From NCBI RefSeq assembly GCF_040712315.1, contig NC_134015.1, positions 45,219,464 through 45,283,463 on the forward strand: a DNA stretch of 64,000 nt, in the 5' to 3' direction. Below the pieces are notes generated by a model. It made no database searches. It was not told where the DNA came from and worked only from the letters and a program-made list of their open reading frames with translations. Shown piece after piece: positions 12,201-24,300 of this stretch. The position numbers were made by a program, and so were the translations under genes. Position 1 is the stretch's first letter; every line of letters starts with the position of its first letter. Origin of the DNA: Castanea sativa. Its lineage: Eukaryota > Streptophyta > Magnoliopsida > Fagales > Fagaceae.

Positions 12201-15200
12201 CTATGGGTTGCTAGGCTTGGTCACTAAATGGCACTACCAAGTTCATATTGTCGACACACTACCGGCATTAAACAATTGGAATCAGGGATTGGGGTACTCT
12301 GGTTTAATGACACATTTGGGGGGTCGTGGTGCTCAATGTCAAATTTGGGGACAAAGAGTGAGTCAACGACAAGATGCCTCTGGTGAAGCTGTGGTAGCAA
12401 GGCAATCAATGTTGTTGTCATAAGATCAAGGACACGACAAACTGATGTCCTGTCAAATGTCGTTTCAAGTTTGAGTTGACGATCATGTGTGACCTAGGCT
12501 TGATCTTTGAGTGATGTCAGTGGGACATAGGAACTATGTTCATTTGAATTGTCAGTGATTGGGCTTTCATATGAGTATGGCTGCTTTGATGCTAGATCAA
12601 TGTTGGTAAAAGCATCAAGTGCGCAAGCCTCTTGGAGCCTAGGCGCAAAGCACAAGAGCGCGCCTTAAGCGCCCATTTTTCAAATTAAATATATAATAAT
12701 TTCTAATAAAAAGATACATAACATATAATTAACCAAAATTTTTAATAAACTCAAATTGTAATGTATTTTGCTAAGAAGCCAAAATGGATAGTGCATATGG
12801 ACAATTTCCTAAAAAATTTATATAGTAAAATTGAAAATAAAAATAAAAATTAATGGACAACAATATGATAATAATCTACTTAGAAATTTTAAACATAACA
12901 TTTTGTATAATTCTCTTGTACTTTATAAAAATACATGACCAGGATAACTATGATCAAATGAAGTATATGGTTCAATGAAAACAAATCCAAAAGGCAAAGA
13001 TCAAAAACCACAAGAATAGTGTAAATTATCCTTGTTCATGTATTTCGATATGTAAACAAAAAATTGTTGGTGTAATACAACACTTTAAGAACAATGTTTA
13101 ATTAATCAATGTCCACGTCAATTCCTTCAAGATCAAGCAAGCAATTAAAATTAATGACTCATTTTTTTAGCCAAAAAAAAAAAGCACACCTAAGCATGCA
13201 TTTTGCTTCTTCAAAAATTTCCATCTAAAGCATGCCTGAGGAACGCTTGAGCTTTGCTCGACCAAGTGAGGCACTCAGACCTTGGGCTTTGAACTTTGAG
13301 CTTTAAATGCGCTTTTAACAACATTGTGCTAGATGGGGTAGCAACATGTAAGAATTGAAGGTGAAAGCGAACATGGCGACTTCCAAGGGTCTGTGGCAAT
13401 GGTGATGAGGGAGATATCCTGGCTATGTTTCATGATATTAGCTTGGGTAGCTTTATTTTATTTTATTTTAATTTTGGTGTATTCTTTTTACGTCTTTGTG
13501 AGGGTGGTAGTGCAGTTTTGTGTGGAGATGGGGAACTTGACAGATTGAACTGGGGTTGGGGTATTGTTTGTGGCTTCTGATGGTTTAGTTGGTTTAGCAA
13601 TGGAGTTTGGCAGATTGTGAGTGGGGTTTGTGATGAGGGGCTTTCTGTGGAGTGGTTTTATGCCGGAAAATGTATTGGAGGCTTAGATCTGGTGATCGAT
13701 TTGTGGGATTTGAGGGTTTTGGTTGTTGCTCTCAGATAGGGGAGTTGATGGAGTTAGGTAGCAGTTGGTTTCCGGTATAGGCAACAGTGACAGATCGATG
13801 TTTGCTCTAATACCAAGTTGAGGCAGCACAAGGATTGCAAGGTAATAAAAAAGGGAAAACATAACCACCCTAGGCTTAACCATATAGGATGGCTTGGAAT
13901 CATTGCTAGTGAGTAATATCTCATTTCAATATTCATCATGAAATTCAACATTACTTAATGTTTCCTTCAAGACCTATAAATAGGGTCCCAAATTACATCA
14001 AATAAGGAAGAAAAATCAAATCATATTTAAAATAGAAATTAAATCCCTTAAACTCCTCCAAATCAAATAAATTTCAAACTAATTCACATCCTATAATCTA
14101 GATCAATGGCCTCAATCAGCATTCATTGTTCTTAACATTGATTGAGGTTAATAAGGGTTGAGAGTTGAGACTAATTCTTAATACTATTTGATGTTAATAA
14201 CGGTTGAGAGTTGAAACTAATAGGATTTAATTCACTTTTCTTTTGCACTTTATCATTTTAATGTAATCAATTACAAGTTATTTCCTTGTTAGATTAGATT
14301 TATTTCATTTTCTTCCATGATCTAATTTGGAAATCCTATTTAAAGACCCCAAAAAGTAGTATTGTAGACATTGCAGATGGTTGATTATGGATCAATGAAA
14401 CTTGGATTGGAAATTTCTTTTAGTGCTTGGTGGTGATTCCAAGTTAAGCCTAGGTGGTGATTCTTGGGCTCCTATCTTTATCTCATACTTGATGGTGACT
14501 CTAAGCATCCCTAAACTGTGATTACTAGGTTCTACACTTCTATTTTCATAGCTTGGTGAGCAAACCCTAAGTGGTGATTCCTAGGACCTTTCTGTTCTTT
14601 TTTCCCTCAAACACCAAGTCACCTTTTGAGAGTTCATTCTGTTGCATCACTATGTGAAGAACCCAGACATAACAACAACTCTGTAAGCCTTTTAAGTTGT
14701 AAATCAGTAGGAATCATGACATTAAATTGTAAGAACTAGTGACAATGTGTCAACAAAAGACCTTAAATCGGAGTATTTTAACAAATCATACCAAGAAATA
14801 AAGTTATATAAGTCAACAACACCTGATTGCTTCGGAATTATGGTCTATGGTGTTTGGGTTGTTCGGAGTGTATTGGGTCATGCTGAAATCTGTTATTGAT
14901 TTGCTTCTTGCTTGGCAAGGGCGCTTTGGAAAGCATAGAAACGATATTATTTGGAAAGCCGGTCCGCATTGTGTTATGTGGTGTATTTGGAGGGAGAGGA
15001 GTGCTTGAAGTTTTTAAGACATCAAAAGAAACATACCAGATTTAAAAAATGTTAGTTTTAAGAACTCTGTTGGATTGGATGTCCACTAGGGGATGTATTT
15101 CCTTATCTCTATTTGTGATTTGACAAATTTTTGTAATTTGAGGCTTTGATTGTATTGTTCTCACTTGTGTACATCCTGTATACTTTGGGTGACTCCTTTC

Positions 15201-15326
15201 TTTGGGGTTTTAATAAAATCTTATTACTTATATATATAAGTCAACACCACCTCAAATTACTGACATAAGTACATCCTGTATACTTTGGGTGACTCCTTTC
15301 TTTGGGGCTTTAATAAAATCTTATTA

Positions 15327-15384
<58 letters not shown>

Positions 15385-18300
15385 TCAACACCTCCTCAAA
15401 TTACTGACAGACATAACGTATTAAAAATGAAGGTTTTTACTTACATTATAGAACTCATTTAAAGCCCTCCACCCAGTTGGGAGACCAAACTCATATCCAT
15501 AAGTACGATTATAATACGCATCAATTTCTTCAAAGTAGTTTTTAAAGTTGAACAATCCACGTATGGGGAATAATTCTGCGTTGTCAATTACTTCCTTCAG
15601 TACATCAGCGCCAAGAAACATAAGAACCTGTGAGAAAATTACAAGAGATAAGAATTAATTCAATGATTTGAGCAAATAAACCTAGACACTTAACTGGCTA
15701 TTCGGAATAAAATTTCTGTGAATGCAACCACAAATCACACAACATGATGCATAGGCAACGGTTATTGTGTTTGTGTGCAAATATTAATTGCTCATCAACT
15801 TGGTAAACAATATTGCAGTTTACGCATGGAAAAACAGATTTGACAACCAGACAAACCACGGAAACATGTTATCACCTTTTATTGTCAGATATGCCACAAC
15901 ATGCAGCATGAGAAACTTGCTGGTTTTTGGATTTTTTTTTTTTTTTTTTTGGGGTAGGTAAGTAAGAATTTTATTGCAAACTAAGAATATGTACAAGTAC
16001 ATGAGAAGTGTACAGGTGTATTAATGGCAAAAAGTCAACTAAAAGAGCAACAATCTAGAAACTTGAGTGAAGTAGAGACAGGATGGCCACTTAGCAGAGT
16101 CAACCAATCATACAAAGTGCATAAGCAAAAATTAACTTAAGCTCTAACATAGTTTGTTCAACTTTTTCAAACATCGACTTATTCTGTCTTTCTAGATATT
16201 TTACATTAAGCACAAAGGAAGTGCAACCCAAATAACAACATTTCGATGTCTAGCAAATCACCCCTTTGAACAAGCCAACATATCAACTACCCTTCTAAGC
16301 ATGAATCACTGCAACCCAAAAAGGCATAACACAAATCCATAACTCTCTGTCCATAGCACATTGTAAAAGCAAGCAGTCCAGTAATTTCCCATCTTTCTAA
16401 CACACGCAACACCATTCCACAACGACAATATTTCCTCTACCCTAATTTGCTAAAGTCAAAATTTTCCTTAAGGTCGTGGTCCAAGAAAAAATAATAATAA
16501 TAATTAAATTTAAAATAAAACAAACAAACAAACAACTAGTGAGAACCTTGACCCTCCAAATACCTTTCCAAGGTAACAAGTGCATACCACCTGCATAAAG
16601 CTCTCTATAATAAGATTTTTCCTCAAACAAATTGCTCATTGTTGGTTGCCAACGAATATGATCTTCAGCATCTCTGTTAATTTTAAACAGAGTAATACGA
16701 TTGAGGAACTTTGTTAAAATACCCATCTCCCAGTCCTGGAAATCTCTAATGTGAGTTACATTTTCAATGAAGATTACCATCATTCGTACACATATAATCT
16801 GCCAAAACAGCCTCTTTATTCTGAGCCATCCTATATAAAACTAGGAAGGTATCTTTCAACTTCCATTCCCACACCAACCGTCATGGTAAAAGTGAATATT
16901 CAGACCATTACCAACCTCAAAAAATGAATTTAGAAAACTTACCCTAACCCCATCGACATGCTTCCAAAAACAAATACCAAAAGGGCTCCTGCTTGCCATG
17001 GAACACTACTCTGCTATAGTGGTTCACAAAATTTTTTCCACGAACAAGATTAGATTTAAATTCATCTCCCCAACCACCCTATGGAAAATCTCTTTGCAAC
17101 TTCTCAATCCGTTTAGCAACAAAAGTAGGGACACGAACCCAGAGGCAAATAAGTAGGCAGGCTAGACAGGGTACTCTTTATTAAAGTGAGCCTAGTGCCT
17201 CTTGACAGGTACATCTTCTTCCACCATGCCAACCTTTGCTCCATCTTCTGCAATATTGGGTTCATGACCTCCCCAGATTTAAATCAAGAACCCAGAGGCA
17301 ACCCCAGACTGGAATTTGAGCCAAAGCTGCCACCTCGGGAACTGTACCAACTGGCATCAATTCAGATTTTCCAAATTTTAATACTAACCCAAAAATTGCC
17401 TCAAAACATAATAGCACGCACTTTAAATTGTGGATTTGCTCAGGATCGCTATCACAGAAAATCAAAGCATCATCACAAACAAAAGATGAGATACCATAAG
17501 CTGACTAGAAGAGCTACTACCCACCTAAACCAGATAAATACTAGGGTTTGCTTTTTTCTAATAAATTTTTTCGTTACTTATCAAAACAAAAACCAGATAA
17601 ATACTGCCCCTCCACTGCTCTATCCAGCAGTTTGCTTAGCACCTCCATCACCATCACTTTTTTTTTTTTTTTTTGAAAATCACCATTATGAATAATAATG
17701 GTAACAAAGGATCACCTTGACATAAGCCCTGGAACTATTAAAGAACCCACTAGAACTACCATTCCAAAATTGAAAATCTTACTATGGATATACAGAACCG
17801 TATCCAGCTTTTCCATTTCTCCCCAAACCCACATATGCTCAACAAATGGATCAAAAAGCTCCAGTTCACATGGTCATAGGCTTTCTCCAAATCTAGTTTG
17901 CATAAGGCTCCTAGCAAACTCGATTTCACTCTACTATCAAGACACCCTTTCACAATTAGAACTGAATCAAGGCTTTGCCTACCTTTAATGAATGCATTTT
18001 GAAAATCAGAGAGTAGCTTCCCAAAAGCTGCCTTCAATCTATTAGCCAACACCTGGGCCAGAGTCATGTAAACACTACCAATTAGACTGATAGGTCTAAA
18101 CTCCTTCACATCTACGGCCCCTATCTTCTTTGGGATGCATGCAACAAAAGTAGCATTAAGGCTTCTCTTAAAATGTTCAAAAAAGTCCCTAGGAAAGCGC
18201 ATTACATCATCTCTCACAATCTCCCGACAAAATTGAAAGAAAGCAATGGAAAAGCTGTCAAGAACTAGCACTTTCAGAAAATTCTCTCAAACTAATTAAC

Positions 18301-21300
18301 TCAAATCTTATTTTAGTAAGCATAGCTGAGTTTTTTATATATCAATGCATTTATTTATATATAATGTCCATACTCATCATGTGTAATACATGCATCACAA
18401 TTATTTTCAAATGTTGTTCTGTCTATCATCAAGGCAACTTATAATGATCTAAAGATAAAATTCAAAACATAAGATTAAATGAATTTCCATCACTAGTGAT
18501 GTACATAAATGCAGATTATTACTGACCTCATTCGCATCTTTGCAATGGTCCACTTTATTTTTCTTTGGCCATTTGACTCGCCAGCATCTGCATCCGCACA
18601 GAGAACAAAAGGTTAACTTCATAAGCCTTCAAAGTTTGTTTTGGATTGGGAGACAATCATGTAAACCTTTCCCTTCCAAGGCGGCGTGCAAGCTCTTCAG
18701 CTAAAGCTTGACCGGCTGTATCCCCATCGGTGGCAAGTACAATGCGTGATGCCTATGAATATCAATAAAGTATAAGAGCCAAAGAAGTCTACAATTACAA
18801 GTTCTAATTAAAAGCAGCAGAAATATATCAACCAACCTTCTGTAAATACTCTTTGCAGTTCCACAGATATTGATACTTAATGTCCTAATTCACAAAATAG
18901 AAAGAGCATCAGATAAAAATTTAAAAAGGGCCTGATATTACAACCATCAATGACAGTAGTGCAACACTGCTTGTTAATATAAATTTAGTATATCTTCCCA
19001 TGTGAGTGAAGCTTAATTTATACTTCTCGTTCATAATTGAACACAAGCAGCAAAAGTGAAACTTAAGGTACTGGAAATAAAACTAATAAAAATATGTACA
19101 TGTCAAAGTCTATGTTTGAATCAAACAAGTAAGATATATCCTTCCATGTGTGTGAAGATTACTTTATACATGTTATGAGTATGTTTGTCATAAGGGTACT
19201 ATTGTAATAATTTGATATTAGTGTGATTACCCTCATAAAAATACTATTAATGTGTGTTAGGCTAAATTATTTAACACTAAACACATCCTGAGAACCTAGT
19301 ATCATAGCAATAAAAACCATAACTGCCGCCAGTGTCTGCATTCCACCATCAACTCTGGCATGAATCCTCTTCAATGACCACATCAACTAGACCCTTCAAC
19401 TTTAATAACCTAACTTTAACCCATAAACCTGAGTCTTAGCCCTCAATCTGCACTAGCAACAAGCCCGATCATCATCCCTGACCGCTGATTGTGTCATCAG
19501 ACCTAGGTGACATCATTCTCAGCTCAACTCCGTAGTCAAGTTTCCATGTGATTGCACCTACACCAAGTGCATTGTGACCTGTACTGACCAAATGGAATCT
19601 TTGTAGGCCTCTGGAATCTCATTGGATATCCACTTAGCAACAATGATCTGCTCCTTTAAGATCGACTTTAAAATCAAAAACTCTTGGCTAGAATTGGTAC
19701 ACAACTAACCCAACTGTTGTTGGCCCGATCCATTCTAGAATATATTTTTGAGGAATTATTGGACTAGTATACCATTTGAATTAGTTACCGGACTATAAAC
19801 TTATGTGCCGTTTGATACGGGGTAATGTTTTAGGATTCCCAGGAATGTTTAAAGATTCCCATGTTTGGTTGCAAATCACACCAAGGAATTAGATGCCAGG
19901 GGAATTTGGATTCCTCCTTTAAATCCCTCTCAGTAGGAATGTGGATTCTCTTTAAAACAAGTGGGTATCCAGATTCCCAAGCTTAAAGGAAATTGTATTT
20001 TTTATAAATTGACAATTTTAACCATTTTTCCTTATAATTAAGATAAAATATAAAGCAAATCATCAATATCTTTTCCTTTGTCTTTATCTTTTCTCACCAA
20101 AAAAAACATAAATAGGATAGACAACTTTGTTGATATATTCTTTAACAAAGTTCTATTGAAATTTCACGAGTGGAAAAAAAAAAATTTGAAGGGGACCCTC
20201 CATTATTGCTAGGTATTCACTTTTGCTATTGTATGTGTGTTGCTCAACAAATTATTAACAGTTTATATTTTGTTTTTCATTATTTATTTAGAGGAATATT
20301 TTTTTTAAAGGATTTGATAGTTTACATTCAAATCTAAGGATAGAATGGGAAAAATAAATAATTCATTTAAGATTCTTGGAAATAAACCAAACATTATCAT
20401 CTCACATGCTTAGGAATCTTAAGAAATTCCCAATATAACCGAACATAGGAATAGCTACATTCCTAGGCATCCAAATTGTAAGGAATCACATTCTTAGGAA
20501 TCTAAATGCCTGGAGTAATGTTGATTCCTCTATACCAAACGCCACATTTTTTTTGATAGGTAAAAATATGTGCATTCAAAAAAACACTACCTTATGCAAA
20601 AGACATAAGGCAGAGAGATAAGTACACAGGGAAGAGAAAAAGAAAAAAGAAAAAAGAGGAGAAAAAACTAAGAACACATAAGAGAACTAAGAAACGTAGG
20701 GAGAGATTCACTAGAGGTGAGTCCCCAAGCCCTAGACCAATCAAACAGAGTGCCACTAAGAGAGGCCAAAAGCTGGTCGTCTGAGCTTTCCATGTCCTCA
20801 AACGTCCTCCTATTGCGTTCCCTCCAGAGACACCACATCAAGCATAAAGGAGCTAAATTCCAAATGCTAGATGAATGCTTTCCAAGCCAATTCCACCAAC
20901 TGAATAGAGTATCCGCAATCGATCTAGGCAAGACCCAGGACAACCCAAAAGATCTAAGAACCAAACTCCACAGTCTAGAAGCCTTTCCACAATGTAATAA
21001 CAAATGATCCGCCGTCTCCCCATTACAGCGGCACATGATACACCAATCGACAAAATCCAACCCTCTTCCCCTCAAATTATCCCCTGTAAGGATCCTATCC
21101 CAAACAGCAGTCCACACAAAGAAAGAGACACGCCGAGGAGCCTTAACCTTCCAAACCCCTTTCCAAGGGAAGATAATAGGCGCGGAGCTTCTCAACTTAT
21201 TGTAAAACGAACGAATATCAAAGACCCCGTTCTTTGTCAACTTCCATCGCATACGATCTACATTTTCGGTGTGTGGAAGATTGGAGCCCAATGTTTGAAG

Positions 21301-24300
21301 AAAATCATCCACTTCACGCATCTCCCAATCATTAGGACTCCGAATAAAACGAACATTCCAGCTTCTCCGCTCCTCAATCCCCAACCGTTCAAGAGAAGAG
21401 GCCACCGATGCCTCTTTATTGGATGCAATCCCATACACGCTCGGAAAAGACAACTGAAGAGGAGACTCCCCACACCAATGGTCAGTCCAAAGCTTCACTC
21501 TATCCCCCACCCCTACCTCAAAGTAAGTATTCTTGCTGAAATCCTCCCATCCCATTCGGATACTTCTCCACAAGCCACACCCATGCGCCCCTCTACCTAG
21601 CTTGGACTTCCATCCCCCCCAATCTTCCCCAAACTTAAGGGCTATGACTCTTCTCCAAAGCCTTGTCTCCTCAATCCCAAACCTCCATAACCACTTCCCT
21701 AGTAAAGCTTTATTAAAGGTAGTTAATTTCCTTACCCCTAACCCACCATTTTTCAAAGGTGCACACACCTTATCCCATCCCACCAAATGAAGCTTGGATT
21801 CCCCCCACAAGAAATCCCTTTGCAACCTCTCAATTTTATTGGCCACATGCGTAGGGATGGTAAAAAGAGACAAATAATAAGTGGGAAGACTAGACAAAGT
21901 GCTTTTAAGCAACGTTAGTCTTCCACCTTTTGACAGATACAACTTCTTCCAACCGGCCAACTTACGCTCAAAATTCTCCAAGATAGGATTCCAAACAGTA
22001 GGGGACTTGAAGGACGCCCCCAAAGGCATACCAAGATAGGTCATAGGCAAAGATCCAATCCGGCATCCCAAAAGCTCTGCTAAGACATGGATATTAGGAA
22101 CCTCCCCAATTCATAGGTAACCCCATTCACTTCATTAAGGACTCCAATTCAAAAGCTCTGCTAAGACATGAAAGTCATTAAGGACTCCAATTCATAATCT
22201 TGAATGGCCCATACAAAGTGTAGATCCTAGTGAAGTATGTTTCAGTTTTTTTTACGTGGGAAAAAAAAAATTATGTTTTAAGTTTTTTTTTTACACGGGA
22301 AAAAAATTATAGATCATACCGAGTTGACCCAGCCCATCAAAGACTGGTAAGTGTAATAGGAAGCGTAACCCGTTTCTGACTCATACCCGATTTGACACGT
22401 TCCTAACTGGGTCAAACATAAACCTACCTAACCTAGCCCATCTAATGGTCATTTATGCGTGGAAAATTTTTCAAATTGGACAAGATCACCCCCATTTAAC
22501 ATATCTAATACTAGATATTGCACTTCTCTAAGAGCGCCTTGATCATTTGGAGGTAAGAAAAAAAGTGTCGTATCCTTATCTAGTGCAAAAGCAGAATGCA
22601 CGACCATTGCACATAAATCTTGTGAACTTGAATAGAATAAGCATATTTTTTTATGAATAAAAATTGAGGTCAAGTTACCTATGACTGCATTGCGACGATG
22701 AAGCAGCAATTCATATTAATTCTAATAATGTGTTTCATGAGTGTATCAAGCACTTAGAGGTAGAACATCACCTTATACGAAAAACAATGGAAAGATGATA
22801 ATTAGAGGTAGAACATCACCTTATTTGATAAAGAGTGGAAAGATGTGTAATTGCTACTCCATATGTCTCCAAACAAGCTCAAATTGCAATTATGTTGACT
22901 AAACCTTTGTGCAAGGCTCACTTGGATTTTTTTATGTAACAAGATGGTGATGTATGCCCAGCTTGAAGGGGAGTGTTACCAGTATGTTTATGATAGGGGT
23001 AAAATTATAAGTTCACATGTATCATGTGAAGTTATGTGGATTAACCACCTCTTTGAAGAATAAAAATTTGAGGTCAAGCAATAGTTCATATTAATTACAA
23101 TACAATGTTTCACAAGTGTATCAAGTACGTGAGGGTGGAAGATCACCGTATTTGGGAAAGAGTGGTATTTTTGCACGAAATCACCCTAGGTGAGTGTTAC
23201 ACACTCACCCCAATGAGTCTTGAACCCATGACCTCACTCTCCAACCAATTATTATAGGAGAAGACGTGCCAGTTGAGGTATAGCTCATTGGCAAAATTAT
23301 ATTTTTGTGCTATTAGTGAAATTAGCCTCATATGAGTAATATTCATGTGTGTGTTATGTCCCTAGGCCACATGGAAGATAATTAGGCAGCAGTTTATGAA
23401 GTTTGAATTTGATTGAGTGTGCGTTTGAGATGGCTGAAATTTTCAATTTTTTTTACTATTTAGCTTATTTTTGCTATTATTCATAGGTCCCATTGAACTT
23501 TTTGATACTATTCATCGGTCCCATTGTACTATTTCAACTACCTTTTAGCTTTATCTACAGTAGTTTCAGCAAAAATTTTCAGTTTCAGCTAAATAAGTTG
23601 TTCCAAACGGACACTGAATTTGAATAATAAAAAAGTAGTAGTAGATTAAGTTGTTATTGTTTCAAATTTTTCTTTGATAGAGTAAGTTCCTATTTGTTAG
23701 GATAGTTATCTCATTATGAGTATTATTTTTGTACTGTGAAGAAAGGAGTGAAACTTAAGCAGAAAATTAACCAAAAAAGTCTATTTCCTCTTTCAAGTTC
23801 AGGAGATTGGTTATCTCGAATTGACTAACTTTTTTGATAAGTAAAAAACTTCATTGAAAAAAGAAGAGAAAATATAAAGGGTATGAAAAGCACACAAGCT
23901 GTGTGCTAGAAGCAACAAGGGAAAAAACTAAGTAACCATGAAAGTACAAAAATCAAGCATATCAAGAAAAGAAATTATAGTTAAAACACCCATAGCATTT
24001 GCCCAATCAAACAAAGTCTGAAAAAAGAAAAGCTTCAACTCATGAATCTATCTTTCATTCCCGTCAAAGGTACATGTATTCATTTCCCTCCAACTGACCC
24101 ACATAAGACAATGAGGAATCATTCTCCACAGCACCTTAGATCTGAGTCTGTTGAACTTGTTTAACCAACTTGCCAAAAGTTCCACAACACTACACGGCAT
24201 GACCCAATGAACCCCAAATAGTGAACACACCATATTCCACTACTCTTGAGAAGCAATGTAGGAGTAAGTGGACAGGGGTCTCCCCATTCCTCTTGCACAT

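Larger units (their letters stand above)
19171..23375 (+). mobile_element. Decayed Copia element hosting other insertions
   Basis: An LTR-like start TGTTATGAGTATGTTTGTCA (19171) ends near 19285. It is followed by CTAGTATCATAGC (19296-19308), a decayed primer-binding site. At 22670-22975, plus-strand RNase H remnants read [10 protein letters not shown] and [10 protein letters not shown], then [12 protein letters not shown] purine tract AAGGGGAG follows, then TGTTACCAGTATGTTTATGA (22974), related to the left LTR start. A second RNase H scrap lies at 23060-23170. Another LTR-like piece at 23305-23366 matches 19211-19258. A MITE and a LINE sit inside. Confidence 0.55.

Noticed and set aside
12166..12423. 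Plus-strand open frame in a GC-richer patch of TWINKLE intron 14
   Set aside because: No recognisable domain; sits inside the old degenerate LTR element and overlaps an equally open minus frame.
17186..17988. Plus-strand open frames at 17.2-18.0 kb
   Set aside because: Antisense to the degenerate LINE, which has clear reverse-transcriptase motifs on the minus strand.
21004..21600. 198-codon plus-strand open frame
   Set aside because: Antisense shadow of the LINE reverse-transcriptase frame; the Pro/His-rich composition reflects the complement.
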